Counted from the stretch's first letter, positions 15,937 to 26,705 are shown. The stretch is 64,000 nt of DNA from an uncultured Clostridia bacterium (GCA_934500875.1 CAKSTL010000004.1:1-64000), one strand, 5' to 3'. The notes: generated from the sequence alone by a model not told the origin. Made by a program: numbers and translations.

Positions 15937-18162
15937 ATGAAGCAAAAAAACAAGAACGGCAATGTCGGAAAAACACTTAAAATAACACTTATCACGCTTG
16001 CGACAATAGCCGTTATGGCGTTGTGCATATTTGTTATCTGGCTTACAACCGGTGTGGATTTCGGTATGGTTGACACCGTAAAAAACATTACGCTTAAAAT
16101 CAACACCACGGTTTATTCAACTGACAAAGACGGAAACGACGAGGTTTACGAACAGATTATAGCAAGCGAAAACCGTGTCTGGGTTGGCATTGAGGATATT
16201 CCGCAGGAAATGCAGAACGCTATTGTTGCAATAGAGGACGAGCGTTTTTATAAGCATAAAGGCGTTGACGTAAAAAGAACGCTCGGCGCAGTATGGGGCG
16301 AATTTACGGGCGGCTCGGGATACGGCGGAAGCACGCTTACGCAGCAGCTTGTAAAAAACATAACCGGCGACAGCGAGCGCACCAAAGCACGAAAGGTAAG
16401 AGAAATTTTCAGGGCGCTCGAGCTTGAAAAAACGCTTGACAAATCTGAAATTTTAGAGCTTTATCTCAACACGGTTTATTTCGGTCAGGGATGCTACGGT
16501 GTTGAAACTGCGTCCAACAAATATTTCGGCAAAAGCGTAAAAGACCTTGACCTTGCAGAATGTGCATCAATTGCCGGAATTACGCAGTATCCGACTCTTT
16601 ACGAGCCGATAAACAATCCTGAAGAAAATGAAAAAAAACGCCGCATTGTTCTTGACAAAATGGAGGAGCTTGGCTTTATTACGGATGTTGAACACGACGA
16701 GGCATATTCAAAAGAGCTTACGTTTACCGAAAACAATGTAGACAATACAAATACGCAAAATTCATATTTTGTTGAAAAGGTTATAAACGACGTTATAACC
16801 GACCTCACCGAAAAAGCGGGATATAATAAGTCTATCGCAACGCAGATGGTTTACGGCGGCGGACTTAAAATTTACTCAACCGTGGACAAAAAGGTACAGG
16901 ACGCTATGGAAGAGGTTTTTGAAAACGAGGATAATTTTCCGAAAACAAAGGGCGACGTAAAGCCCGAATCCGCAATGGTTATCATAGACCCGTATACCGG
17001 CAATGTTAAGGGAATAGTCGGCGGCAGAGGAAAAAAGAGCGGAAATCTTGTGTTAAACCGTGCCACGCAGTCGCCCAGACAGCCCGGTTCGTCAATTAAG
17101 CCGCTTTCGGTTTACGGCCCCGCAATCGACACCGGCAAGGTTACGCAGTATACCGTTATAAAAGACGAGCCTATCAATATTAACGGCTGGGCACCGAAGA
17201 ACTATGACGGAACTTTTGAAGGTTCTATGACGGTAATGCGCGCGCTGCAAAAATCGCAGAATATTCCTGCAATAAACATTTTGCAAAAGGTCGGCGTTGA
17301 TAAATCATACGAATATCTTACGCAGAAAATGCATTTTACCACGCTTGACGAAAACGACCGCAATCTGTCGGCGCTTGCGCTCGGCGGTATGAGCAGGGGC
17401 GTTACGGTTTACGAAATGGCGGCGGCGTACTCTTCATTCCCGAACAAGGGCGTTTACAACAAGCCGAAAACGTATACAAAAGTTACCGACGCAAGCGGAA
17501 AGGTTATTTTGGAGGCAACAAATTCGTCAAACGTTGTATTTTCGGAAAACGCAGCCTATACAATGCGCAATCTTTTAAAGAACGCTGTTGAAAACGGAAC
17601 GGGCGGCGGCTCGAAAATTTCGGGTATGGACACCGCAGGAAAAACAGGTACGACGGATAACGATTATGACAGATGGTTTGCGGCATTTACGCCGTATTAC
17701 TGCGGAGTTGTGTGGTTTGGATATGATGTTCCGCAAAAAATATTCGTTTCGGGAAATCCGGCACTTAAAATGTGGAAAGCCGTTATGGATAAAGTGCATA
17801 AAGGGCTTGACCCGAAAACCTTTGACAAACCTTCAAAATCGTCGGCAACAGCGCTCTGCACGCAGAGCAGAAAACTTGCCACGGGTCAGTGCAAGGTTTA
17901 TTACGAATATTTCAGCAAGGGCAGCGCACCGACGGTTTACTGCAATCCGTCCACAGACCATCGTAATGACGCCAAACCCGAAGGGGAGGGCGAAAATACG
18001 GAGAATACATCTCCCGGTGAAGGAACTGTTCTTCCGTCGCCCGACGCAAATACCCCCGGCGGTGCGGACCGAAATAACGGAGCGCAAAACCCGCCTTCTC
18101 AGGGGCAGAATCCTCCTCCGCAGCCGCCTGCAAACAATCATCCTACGGTAAATCTGGATTAG
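15937..18162 (+). CDS. Class A penicillin-binding protein (PBP1A type)
   Basis: 741 residues; bifunctional peptidoglycan synthase. Cytosolic tail and membrane helix (about 8-40). Family GT51 glycosyltransferase (about 75-250) has EDERFYKHKG with the catalytic Glu, then GGSTLTQQLVKN. The transpeptidase has SSIK (about 385, active Ser), SQN, and KTGT (about 568). A Pro/Asn/Gly-rich tail of about 80 residues ends the protein outside the cell. ATG 15937 with GAGG upstream is preferred over GTG 15925. Single-gene unit followed by a strong bidirectional terminator. Confidence 0.94.
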   Translation: MKQKNKNGNVGKTLKITLITLATIAVMALCIFVIWLTTGVDFGMVDTVKNITLKINTTVYSTDKDGNDEVYEQIIASENRVWVGIEDIPQEMQNAIVAIEDERFYKHKGVDVKRTLGAVWGEFTGGSGYGGSTLTQQLVKNITGDSERTKARKVREIFRALELEKTLDKSEILELYLNTVYFGQGCYGVETASNKYFGKSVKDLDLAECASIAGITQYPTLYEPINNPEENEKKRRIVLDKMEELGFITDVEHDEAYSKELTFTENNVDNTNTQNSYFVEKVINDVITDLTEKAGYNKSIATQMVYGGGLKIYSTVDKKVQDAMEEVFENEDNFPKTKGDVKPESAMVIIDPYTGNVKGIVGGRGKKSGNLVLNRATQSPRQPGSSIKPLSVYGPAIDTGKVTQYTVIKDEPININGWAPKNYDGTFEGSMTVMRALQKSQNIPAINILQKVGVDKSYEYLTQKMHFTTLDENDRNLSALALGGMSRGVTVYEMAAAYSSFPNKGVYNKPKTYTKVTDASGKVILEATNSSNVVFSENAAYTMRNLLKNAVENGTGGGSKISGMDTAGKTGTTDNDYDRWFAAFTPYYCGVVWFGYDVPQKIFVSGNPALKMWKAVMDKVHKGLDPKTFDKPSKSSATALCTQSRKLATGQCKVYYEYFSKGSAPTVYCNPSTDHRNDAKPEGEGENTENTSPGEGTVLPSPDANTPGGADRNNGAQNPPSQGQNPPPQPPANNHPTVNLD

Positions 18163-18246
18163 CGCATAATATAAACTTTTAAAAGACATTATAAAAACAT
18201 CAGATTTTCAAAAAACGTTATATAAAAATGTTTTATAAAAAGACAT

Positions 18247-18283
18247 AAAAAAATATCCGACGTAAAAAGTCGGATATTTTTTT
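18247..18283. terminator. Bidirectional terminator (PBP gene and tRNA-Thr)
   Basis: A 12-bp stem (18250-18261 with 18269-18280) with A- and T-runs on its two sides works on both strands. It abuts the tRNA-Thr CCA end. Confidence 0.85.
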
Positions 18284-18357
18284 GGAGCTGGTGGTGAGAA
18301 TCGAACTCACAACCTTCTCATTACGAGTGAGATGCTCTGCCATTGAGCCACACCAGC
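18283..18357 (-). tRNA. tRNA-Thr (CGU anticodon)
   Basis: 75 nt: acceptor GCTGGTG/CACCAGC, anticodon stem TCTCA/TGAGA with loop CTCGTAA (anticodon CGT), T-arm GTGAG-TTCGATT-CTCAC, discriminator T, CCA encoded. Confidence 0.95.
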
Positions 18358-18391
18358 ACATTGCGCATAAAAATTATTCACAACACCGCTT

Positions 18392-18420
18392 ATTGTATCA
18401 CAAAAAGATTTGCAAGTCAA
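18392..18420 (-). promoter_or_regulatory. Promoter of tRNA-Thr
   Basis: Minus strand TTGACT (18415-18420), 17-base spacer, TACAAT (18392-18397). Confidence 0.75.
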
Positions 18421-18480
18421 CAATTTTATTTAAATTTTTTGAATAATCTTCCTGAAAAAGTTAATATATTGTTAAATATA

Positions 18481-18509
18481 TTGACTTTTTTTCCGCAAAG
18501 GGGTAAAAT
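18481..18509 (+). promoter_or_regulatory. Promoter of the metal permease gene
   Basis: TTGACT (18481-18486), 17-base spacer, TAAAAT (18504-18509). The transcript would start at about 18516, so the leader is only some 15 nt long. Confidence 0.6.
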
Positions 18510-18530
18510 CAGTATAGGGAGGATATGGAT

Positions 18531-19373
18531 TTGGAAATTATAAAAGAAGTTTTACTTGATTCGTTAAAAATGTTGCCGCTCCTTTTTGCGGTTTATGCGC
18601 TCATAGAGTTTTTGGAACACAAAAACAACAATTCGTCATATCATATACTTATGAAACAAAGAAAAGCCGGGCCGCTTCTCGGTGCGGTTTTCGGCTGTAT
18701 TCCGCAGTGCGGCTTCAGCGTTATCGCCTCGGATTTGTATTCGAGAAAGGCAATAACCGTCGGAACGCTTCTGGCAGTGTTTCTCTCCACGTCGGACGAA
18801 GCGGTGCCTATTCTTATAACAAATCCGTCGTTTTTGCCCGACGCACTTAAGATTTTGGCAATAAAACTTGTTATTGCCACGGTTGTGGGATATTGTGCAG
18901 ACCTTTTTGTAAAAAGCGATAAAGGTCATGAGTGCGAAAAAAAAGAGCATCACACGCATTTTCACGGAAACTGCGAAAGCTGTGAGCACGGTATATTAAA
19001 ATCAGCGCTCATTCATTCGGTAAAAATCTTTGTTTTTATTTTTTTGGTGTCGCTCGCTTTGGAATTTGTTATGGAAAATGCGGTGGGTGATGATGCGCTA
19101 GAATTTTTTGCGGTACACAAAATTTTGCAGCCGTTCATTACCGCTCTTGTGGGGCTTATTCCCAACTGTGCGGCGTCGGTTATTCTTACGCAGTGTTATA
19201 TTGCCGGCAAAATTACGCTCGGTGCGCTTATAGGCGGTCTTTCAACGGGTGCGGGAGTCGGGCTTATTATGCTGTTTAAGTTTAACAAGAAAATTATGCA
19301 AAACCTTGCTATTTTGGGTGCTTTGTATTTAACGGGCGTTTTTTCGGGTATAATATTGCAAATGATATTGTAA
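18531..19373 (+). CDS. Putative heavy-metal/arsenic-type permease (ArsP_2-like)
   Basis: 280 residues with about eight to ten membrane segments. Two internally repeated pore motifs (GCIPQCGFSVI at about 65 and GLIPNCAASVI at about 215) show an inverted duplication. Between them a cytosolic or external loop (about 130-155) is rich in His and Cys (HHTHFHGNCESCEHG), likely metal-binding. This matches the 10TM putative metal exporter family, often annotated as manganese or arsenic transporters; the substrate is not known. TTG 18531 has GGGAGG 8 bases upstream; ATG 18525, in frame, is only 2 bases from it. Confidence 0.75.
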   Translation: MEIIKEVLLDSLKMLPLLFAVYALIEFLEHKNNNSSYHILMKQRKAGPLLGAVFGCIPQCGFSVIASDLYSRKAITVGTLLAVFLSTSDEAVPILITNPSFLPDALKILAIKLVIATVVGYCADLFVKSDKGHECEKKEHHTHFHGNCESCEHGILKSALIHSVKIFVFIFLVSLALEFVMENAVGDDALEFFAVHKILQPFITALVGLIPNCAASVILTQCYIAGKITLGALIGGLSTGAGVGLIMLFKFNKKIMQNLAILGALYLTGVFSGIILQMIL

Positions 19374-19404
19374 AATAAGGATATTTATGAAAGGCGGAAT
19401 TTTT

Positions 19405-19767
19405 ATGAATTTTTTTGAAGAATTAACCGTAAAGGTAAAAAAAGGCGCAAAATCGGCTGTAAAGGTGTCGGGCGACGTTGCAAATTTTACAAAAAATAAA
19501 CTTCAGCTTGCCGACCTTAAAGACCAAATAAGAGAAAAAGAAATGAAAATCGGTCATATAGTTTACTGCAAGACAAAGGAAATTGAATGTGAATATGACA
19601 CAGAGGACGTAGAAATTTTGTGCGACGAGATTGAATCGCTGAAAAACAAAATTGCAGATGTGGAGCTTGAAATCAACGAATTTAAAAATGCGAAGGTTTG
19701 CGAAAACTGCGGCGAGGCGTCAAACAAGAACAACGACTACTGCCCGAAATGCGGCAATAAGTTTTAA
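19405..19767 (+). CDS. Small coiled-coil protein with C-terminal zinc ribbon
   Basis: 120 residues. The first about 95 are predicted helical coiled coil, charged. The last 25 form a zinc ribbon with two CxxC pairs (CENCGEA...CPKCGNKF). No membrane segment. Common in Firmicutes, function unknown. It follows the permease by 31 bases and may share its transcript. ATG 19405 is chosen over ATG 19387 because AAGGCGG lies 8 bases upstream. Confidence 0.75.
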   Translation: MNFFEELTVKVKKGAKSAVKVSGDVANFTKNKLQLADLKDQIREKEMKIGHIVYCKTKEIECEYDTEDVEILCDEIESLKNKIADVELEINEFKNAKVCENCGEASNKNNDYCPKCGNKF

Positions 19768-19770
19768 TTG

Positions 19771-19802
19771 ACGGGCGGAAAATTATATCCGCCCGTTTTT
19801 TT
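19771..19802 (+). terminator. Terminator after the coiled-coil/zinc-ribbon gene
   Basis: A 9-bp GC-rich stem (19771-19779 with 19788-19796) followed by TTTTTT. Confidence 0.9.
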
Positions 19803-19823
19803 AAAAAAAATTTGGGAAATTGC

Positions 19824-19851
19824 GGAACTTTTTTTAAAAGTAATCGTCTAA
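19824..19851 (+). promoter_or_regulatory. ECF-sigma-type promoter
   Basis: GGAAC (19824-19828), a 16-base T-rich spacer, then CGTCTAA (19845-19851). This fits the general ECF pattern (GGAAC, 16-17 bases, CGTC) rather than sigma-A. It lies 36 bases upstream of the surface-protein gene at 19887. Confidence 0.55.
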
Positions 19852-19886
19852 GTAATATAAAATAAATTTACAGGAGGAAATGTAAA

Positions 19887-21971
19887 ATGAAAAAACTACT
19901 TTGCATTGCGCTTTCTGCTGCGCTGATTCTCACCACGCTGTTTGTTCCCGGTGCATTTGCGGCGTCTGACGGATTGGAGCAGGCGATACTTACGGCGAAG
20001 GATGTTCTAAAAATCAGCGACGATGAATACGTAATTGACGATTTTTCGCAGTATGACGGCGAATACAATCTTTCGTGGAAAAGCCGTGACGAGGAAAAAA
20101 CCGATTCGATTTCGGTTACCGTTTCAAACGGCGAAATAACCTCGTATTACAAAAATTACAGCAGAGATTACGACAGAATGGTAATGCCGTCTGTTGACAA
20201 GGAAAATGCAAGGCTTAACGCTGAAGAATTTCTTAAAACCGTTTGCCCGAAGATTTTTGAAACCCTGACGCTTTCAAATTCAAATTACGAACGCTACGGC
20301 GGAGGTACATATTCATTTACTTATGAAAGAAATTTCAATCTTGTGCCCGTTGAAAATCAGGAAACCTATATTGAAGTTGCGGCGGACAGCGGAGTTGTAA
20401 TAAGCTTTAATGCACAGTATAACTACAATCTGACTTTTGAGGACGACAAAAAAGCTGTCGGTTTTGAAAAGGCAAAGGACGGATATATTAAAGATTTCGG
20501 ATACGAGCTTAAATATATTACAAGATATGATGACGCTGCAAAAAAGAACGTTGCCTTTCTTGCATATGTTCCCGCAGATACAAGATACGGCACATATCTT
20601 GACGCTTTGACAGGCGAAAAGACCGATATCAAAGACCTTATGTTTGAAAGCCGCAGCGGCGGTATGGGCGATTCCGGCGACGCTGCAGCAGACTTTTTTG
20701 CCAATGGCAGCCAAAAATCTTCAAAGGAAGCTGTTTTGTCCAAGGAAGAACAAAAGCTTGGCGAGGAAGTTGCAAATCTTCCCAAAAAAGAAGACGTTGA
20801 AAAACAGATAAGAGCAATTGACGAATTTAAAATTGATTCTTCGTTTGTTATGACAAGCTATTCTGTTTCAAAAACATATGAAGGGGAATACTATGCTTCG
20901 CTCGAGTTTTCAAACGAAACACAAAAGCGCAGCGATGACGATTACACCTACAAATACGTGCGCATTAACCTTACCGAAAACCGCATTGTAAACTTTAATT
21001 CTTACGGCGGCGCAAAGACTGCCAAGGCAGGAAAAGGCATTTCGGCGGATGTGTGCAAAAAAAATGCGGAAAGTTTTATTAACAAATATTATTCCGATTA
21101 TTCAAAGGAACTTGTATTTTCCGAAAACGAGTATTCCGATTTTGATATCAGATTTGACAGATTTTATGACGGTGTAAAGGTTTTAAACAACGGAATAAGT
21201 TTTTCGTATAACGAAAACGACGGAACTCTTGAGGGCCTTTACTTTAACCGTGAGAATGTTGAATTTGCACCGAAGGCAAATATTAAAAGCATTGACGAGC
21301 TTTATGCAAAAATTCTTACCCCCGAAAGCCTTAAGCTTAAACATATAGTTTACAGAAAATACACCGAAAATAAGACAATGGAACAGGCAGCAAAGCTTGT
21401 GTATGCCCTTGACAACGATTATGCAATGTATGATGCAAACACACTTGAAGAAGTGACCTACAGCGGTGCTGCGCCCGTTAAGATTTCCTACAAATATGAC
21501 GATATCGAAAATCATTATGTGAAACCGTATGCCGAAAAGCTTGCGGAGCTTGATATCGGTTTTGAAGGCACAAGCTTAAGACCCGACGAGAGCATCACAA
21601 AACGTGATTATCTTGTTCTGGTTGCGCTTGCCGACAACCTACATTACGCTGAATACCCAACCGAGCGTTTGTCAAAACTTTTGATTTCAAGGGGAATTAT
21701 TGAAAAAGAAGATAAGGATTTGGATTCTCCGGTTACACGTATGGACGCTGTAAGATTTATGATTAACAATCTCGGATACAAGGAAATTGCGGCGAAAAAC
21801 AGCATTTTCAAGTGCCCGTTTACCGATATTCCCGAAAATATGACAGGATATGCAACACTCGGTGCAGCGCTCGGCATTGTTTCGGACAAAAGCGACATTC
21901 TTGACGCCGAAAGCAACCTTACAAGGGCTGACGCACTCATAATTATATACAATTATCTTACAAGGGAATAA
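19887..21971 (+). CDS. Surface protein with YcdB/YcdC repeats and C-terminal SLH modules
   Basis: 694 residues. Signal peptide (1-25, cut after AFA). Residues about 30-500 hold repeated YcdB/YcdC-PepSY-like units of about 130 residues each (for example the related stretches ending RYGTYLDALTGE and YAMYDANTLEEV). The C-terminus (about 515-694) contains SLH-type modules (VKPYAEKLAELDIGF, TKRDYLVLVAL, LTRADALIIIYNYL), which in Clostridia tether proteins to secondary wall polymers. Probably a peptidase-inhibitor-like or envelope-stress surface protein; exact role unknown. Behind an ECF-type promoter. Confidence 0.8.
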   Translation: MKKLLCIALSAALILTTLFVPGAFAASDGLEQAILTAKDVLKISDDEYVIDDFSQYDGEYNLSWKSRDEEKTDSISVTVSNGEITSYYKNYSRDYDRMVMPSVDKENARLNAEEFLKTVCPKIFETLTLSNSNYERYGGGTYSFTYERNFNLVPVENQETYIEVAADSGVVISFNAQYNYNLTFEDDKKAVGFEKAKDGYIKDFGYELKYITRYDDAAKKNVAFLAYVPADTRYGTYLDALTGEKTDIKDLMFESRSGGMGDSGDAAADFFANGSQKSSKEAVLSKEEQKLGEEVANLPKKEDVEKQIRAIDEFKIDSSFVMTSYSVSKTYEGEYYASLEFSNETQKRSDDDYTYKYVRINLTENRIVNFNSYGGAKTAKAGKGISADVCKKNAESFINKYYSDYSKELVFSENEYSDFDIRFDRFYDGVKVLNNGISFSYNENDGTLEGLYFNRENVEFAPKANIKSIDELYAKILTPESLKLKHIVYRKYTENKTMEQAAKLVYALDNDYAMYDANTLEEVTYSGAAPVKISYKYDDIENHYVKPYAEKLAELDIGFEGTSLRPDESITKRDYLVLVALADNLHYAEYPTERLSKLLISRGIIEKEDKDLDSPVTRMDAVRFMINNLGYKEIAAKNSIFKCPFTDIPENMTGYATLGAALGIVSDKSDILDAESNLTRADALIIIYNYLTRE

Positions 21972-23342
<1,371 letters not shown>

Positions 23343-23344
23343 TA

Positions 23345-23374
23345 AAAAGGGTGATGAAAAATCACCCTTTTTTA
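23345..23374 (+). terminator. Terminator of eno
   Basis: Stem of 10-11 bp (AAAGGGTGAT/ATCACCCTTT) with a 4-base loop, followed by Ts. Confidence 0.85.
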
Positions 23375-23435
23375 TGTTTTTGGGGGTAAAATTTTAGCAT
23401 TTACACCAAATATGTAAGCGTTTTTGCCTATTTTA

Positions 23436-23464
23436 TTGAAAATAATTTTCACCTGTGATATAAT
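23436..23464 (+). promoter_or_regulatory. Promoter of the GH31 gene
   Basis: TTGAAA (23436-23441), 17-base spacer, TATAAT (23459-23464). Confidence 0.8.
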
Positions 23465-23500
23465 CCTTTCGTAAATATTCCAAAATTCGGAGGCAAAAAA

Positions 23501-25030
23501 ATGACAGAGTTAAAAATGATGAGCAATGAATGTTGGTGGGGCGGAAAGGTGCCGAGCGGCTGTGATATGCCGTTTGACGAAAACAGCAATGTTACTTTTG
23601 ATATGGAGCTTCGGCAAAGTGAAAACGACCAGTCGGCATCGCTTTTTCTTTCGTCGTGCGGACGTTACATATGGAACGAAAATCCGTTTGTGATAAAATT
23701 CAACAAAGGCACAATTACTCTTGAGTGCCCTTACGGAACGGATTTTGAAATAGGCGGGGGTTTTGAAAATTTAAGAGGCGCTTATCTTGCGGCGGCAAAA
23801 AAGCATTTTTCGTTTAACGGACTTTTGCCCGACAAGCTGTTTTTTACATCTCCTCAGTACAACACGTGGATGGAGCTCGGAACCGACCAGACAACCGAGA
23901 ATATTCTGCGTTATGCAAAAGGAATTTTGGAAAACGGACTTCCGGCAGGCGTTTTGATGATTGACGGCGGCTGGCAGGAGGATTACGGCGTTTTGGAGTT
24001 TCACAAAGGAAAAATTCCCGACCCGGCATACCTTATTTACGAATTGCATAAGCTTGGTTTTAAGGTTATGCTGTGGACTTCTCCGATTGTTTCGTCGGCA
24101 GGAGTGAGATACAAATTTTTGCGTGACAAAGGATATCTTTTAAAAACAAAAGACGGCGAAGTTGCGATAAGAAAATGGTGGAGCGGCTTTAGCGCAATGC
24201 TTGATTTCACCAATCCCGAAGCGGTAAAATGGATGCACGCTCAGCTTGACAGCCTTATTGACAGATACGGTGTTGACGGATACAAATTTGATGCGGGCGA
24301 CGTTGACTTTTATCGCTATGACGACCTGACATATACTCGTCTTGCGCCGAGAAATCATACGACGGCATTTAACGCTATGGGCGAAAAATATTCGTTCAAT
24401 GAGTTCCGTGCAGCGCACAATGCGGGCGGACGTCCCATTGTTGCACGCCTTCACGACAAAAACCACAGTTGGGATAATATAGGACTTAACACGCTTATTC
24501 CGAACACTACGCTTCAGTCGCTTTTGGGATATGCTTACTGCTGTCCCGATATGGTCGGCGGCGGAATGATCGGCAGTGCAAACAACGCAAACGACACCGA
24601 CGGCGAGCTTTTTGTGCGCTGGTCACAGGCAAATGCGCTTATGCCAATGATGCAGATTTCGCTTGCGCCGTGGAGGGTTTTGTCAAAAGAAAATTATGAG
24701 CTTGTCAAAAAATCAATCTGCCTTCACAAAGAATACGGCGAGCATATTTATAATCTTGCGAAAAACAGTGCAAAGACAAGCGAGCCGATTTTCAGAAATA
24801 TGGAATATGAGTTCCCGAACGAAGGATTTGAGCACGTATCAGACCAGTTTATGCTCGGCAGCAATATAATGGCGGCGCCTGTTCTTAAAAAGGGTGCGTT
24901 ATTAAGAGAGGTAAAATTCCCGAAAGGAGAGTGGGCTGACAAGGACGGCAAAATCGTGTCGCACGGCGGCGAAACCGTAAAATTTGACGCACCGCTCGAT
25001 ACACTCTTATACTTTAAAAAAGTTAACTGA
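23501..25030 (+). CDS. Glycoside hydrolase family 31 alpha-glycosidase
   Basis: 509 residues, short for GH31 (often 650-850), with a reduced N-terminal beta domain and no signal peptide, so cytosolic. The barrel shows LMIDGGWQEDYG, the nucleophile motif YKFDAGD (Asp about 264) and PDMVGGG (about 350), equivalent to the acid/base motif PDIGGF, followed by ELFVRWSQANALMPMM. GH31 retaining enzymes act on alpha-glucosides, alpha-xylosides or sulfoquinovosides; specificity cannot be read here. Own promoter and terminator. Confidence 0.85.
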   Translation: MTELKMMSNECWWGGKVPSGCDMPFDENSNVTFDMELRQSENDQSASLFLSSCGRYIWNENPFVIKFNKGTITLECPYGTDFEIGGGFENLRGAYLAAAKKHFSFNGLLPDKLFFTSPQYNTWMELGTDQTTENILRYAKGILENGLPAGVLMIDGGWQEDYGVLEFHKGKIPDPAYLIYELHKLGFKVMLWTSPIVSSAGVRYKFLRDKGYLLKTKDGEVAIRKWWSGFSAMLDFTNPEAVKWMHAQLDSLIDRYGVDGYKFDAGDVDFYRYDDLTYTRLAPRNHTTAFNAMGEKYSFNEFRAAHNAGGRPIVARLHDKNHSWDNIGLNTLIPNTTLQSLLGYAYCCPDMVGGGMIGSANNANDTDGELFVRWSQANALMPMMQISLAPWRVLSKENYELVKKSICLHKEYGEHIYNLAKNSAKTSEPIFRNMEYEFPNEGFEHVSDQFMLGSNIMAAPVLKKGALLREVKFPKGEWADKDGKIVSHGGETVKFDAPLDTLLYFKKVN

Positions 25031-25044
25031 TGTTAAAAATATCA

Positions 25045-25081
25045 AAATCCGGTAAACTTACAAATTTTACCGGATTTTTTT
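25045..25081 (+). terminator. Terminator of the GH31 gene
   Basis: A 12-bp stem (25045-25056 with 25066-25077) followed by a T-run. It directly precedes the promoter of the cohesin cluster. Confidence 0.9.
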
Positions 25082-25082
25082 G

Positions 25083-25111
25083 TTGACAAATTGCAAAAAA
25101 AAGAATATACT
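25083..25111 (+). promoter_or_regulatory. Promoter of the CotH/cohesin cluster
   Basis: Perfect TTGACA (25083-25088), 17-base spacer, TATACT (25106-25111). Confidence 0.8.
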
Positions 25112-25184
25112 TTATTTGTATAATTATCGAAAAATATGCCGTCACGCAAAAGGTGTGCGGATTGATATTTGCGGTGATATATAT

Positions 25185-26705
25185 ATGTTAAAAAGCAAAA
25201 CCAAAGATAAAAAAAGCAGTGTGCCCTTTCGCATTGTATCGGCTGCCGTTGTGCTGATAATCATTGCGGCAGGAGCTGTATTTTATTTTACATACGGCGT
25301 GCATCCCGGCTATGACATAACTGTCATAAAACCAACCTGCACCGATAACGGATACAGCATTTATAAAAGCAAAAAGGATAACAGCACACAGATAAAGGAT
25401 ATTGTAAAAGCTAAAGGGCATACCTTCGGCGATTGGACCGAAATTAAAAAGGCTGTCGGCGTAAATGCGGGCGAGAGAAGCCGTTTGTGCAAGGTCTGCG
25501 GATTTGAGGAGAAAGAAAGCTATTTTAACAACAATGAATTTCCGAGGATAATGTTTTACGGCAGTCTGGACAATATAGGCAAAAAAGACAAAACCTCGGT
25601 TGCGGCAAAGCTTGATATCGGCGATATTAAATTTGACGGGTATGCAACTTTGAAATATCAGGGACATTCCTCGCTTAAATATCCGAAGAAAAATTTTACG
25701 GTCAAGTTTTATGATGATGAATCGCACGAGAAGAAGAAAGAATTTCAGTTTTCGCACTGGAATAAAGAAAACAAATATATCCTGAAAGCAAATTACATTG
25801 ATACTTCGAGGTGCAGAAATCTTATTTGCGCAGACATATGGGCAAAAACGGTGTCGCAGCGGAAAAACCTTGACAAAAGGTTTAAAAATTTATCCAATTA
25901 CGGAGCTGTTGACGGTTTCCCGGCGGCGGTTTATCTTAATGATGATTTTATCGGCACGTTTAACGTCACTCTGCACAAGGATGAAAATTTGTTCGGTATG
26001 CGTGAGGGCGAAAAAGACGGAATTATGATTATCAACGCCTGCACAACCGACGCTGCGCTTTTTAAGGAAAAAATCGACTGGAAAAGCGAAGGCGACTGGG
26101 AAGTGGAGTATTGCGGAACCGACGATAAAAAGTGGATTCAGGATAAAATGAACGAATTTATCGGTTTTCTTATAAACAGTGACGACGGAAGCTTTAAAAA
26201 GAATTTTTCAAAATATGCCGATAAAAATTCTGTAATCGATTATATGATTTCTATGTATATGCTGGGGCTTAATACGAGCTATGCAAAGGATTTGATATTC
26301 GTTACATATGATGACGGTCCGTGGACGGCGTCGCTTTTTGATATGGAAAATGCCTTCGGCTTGTTTGATGACGGAAGCGGATTTCACAGTGCGGACTACG
26401 GATTGCCGTCCTTAAAAAACGGAGAGTGGGTATCCGGAACAGACAGCCTTTTGTGGGACAGAGTGCTTAATAATTTCGACGGAGAAATTATTAAAAGATA
26501 TGCGGAATTAAGAAAGAGCACCTTAAGCGTTGACAACATTGTAAAGGTTGCAAAAGAAAAGATAAGTATGGTGCCGTCCGATATCAACAAGGCGGATTTT
26601 AAGCTCTACGGCGGTCAGCCTCAGCAAAACATCTCACACGCTGAGCAGATTGAAAAATATGTTACCGAGCGGGCAAAATTGCTTGATGGTATTTTTAATA
26701 AGTAA
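25185..26705 (+). CDS. Membrane-anchored CotH-like protein kinase
   Basis: 506 residues. One membrane anchor near the N-terminus (about 13-37), then an external region with a cysteine module (about 45-105: GHTFGDW, CKVCG). The CotH domain fills about 115-500, with the family's YQGHSSLKYPKKNF (RGNSS-like loop), LKANYID, GFPAAVYLNDDFIGTF, and the metal-site motif LFDMENAFG. CotH proteins are atypical kinases acting on spore coat or surface proteins, and CotH modules also occur in cellulosomal proteins of other Clostridia. Start ATG 25185 has only a weak ribosome binding site. First gene of a likely four-gene operon; it has no dockerin itself. Confidence 0.8.
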   Translation: MLKSKTKDKKSSVPFRIVSAAVVLIIIAAGAVFYFTYGVHPGYDITVIKPTCTDNGYSIYKSKKDNSTQIKDIVKAKGHTFGDWTEIKKAVGVNAGERSRLCKVCGFEEKESYFNNNEFPRIMFYGSLDNIGKKDKTSVAAKLDIGDIKFDGYATLKYQGHSSLKYPKKNFTVKFYDDESHEKKKEFQFSHWNKENKYILKANYIDTSRCRNLICADIWAKTVSQRKNLDKRFKNLSNYGAVDGFPAAVYLNDDFIGTFNVTLHKDENLFGMREGEKDGIMIINACTTDAALFKEKIDWKSEGDWEVEYCGTDDKKWIQDKMNEFIGFLINSDDGSFKKNFSKYADKNSVIDYMISMYMLGLNTSYAKDLIFVTYDDGPWTASLFDMENAFGLFDDGSGFHSADYGLPSLKNGEWVSGTDSLLWDRVLNNFDGEIIKRYAELRKSTLSVDNIVKVAKEKISMVPSDINKADFKLYGGQPQQNISHAEQIEKYVTERAKLLDGIFNK

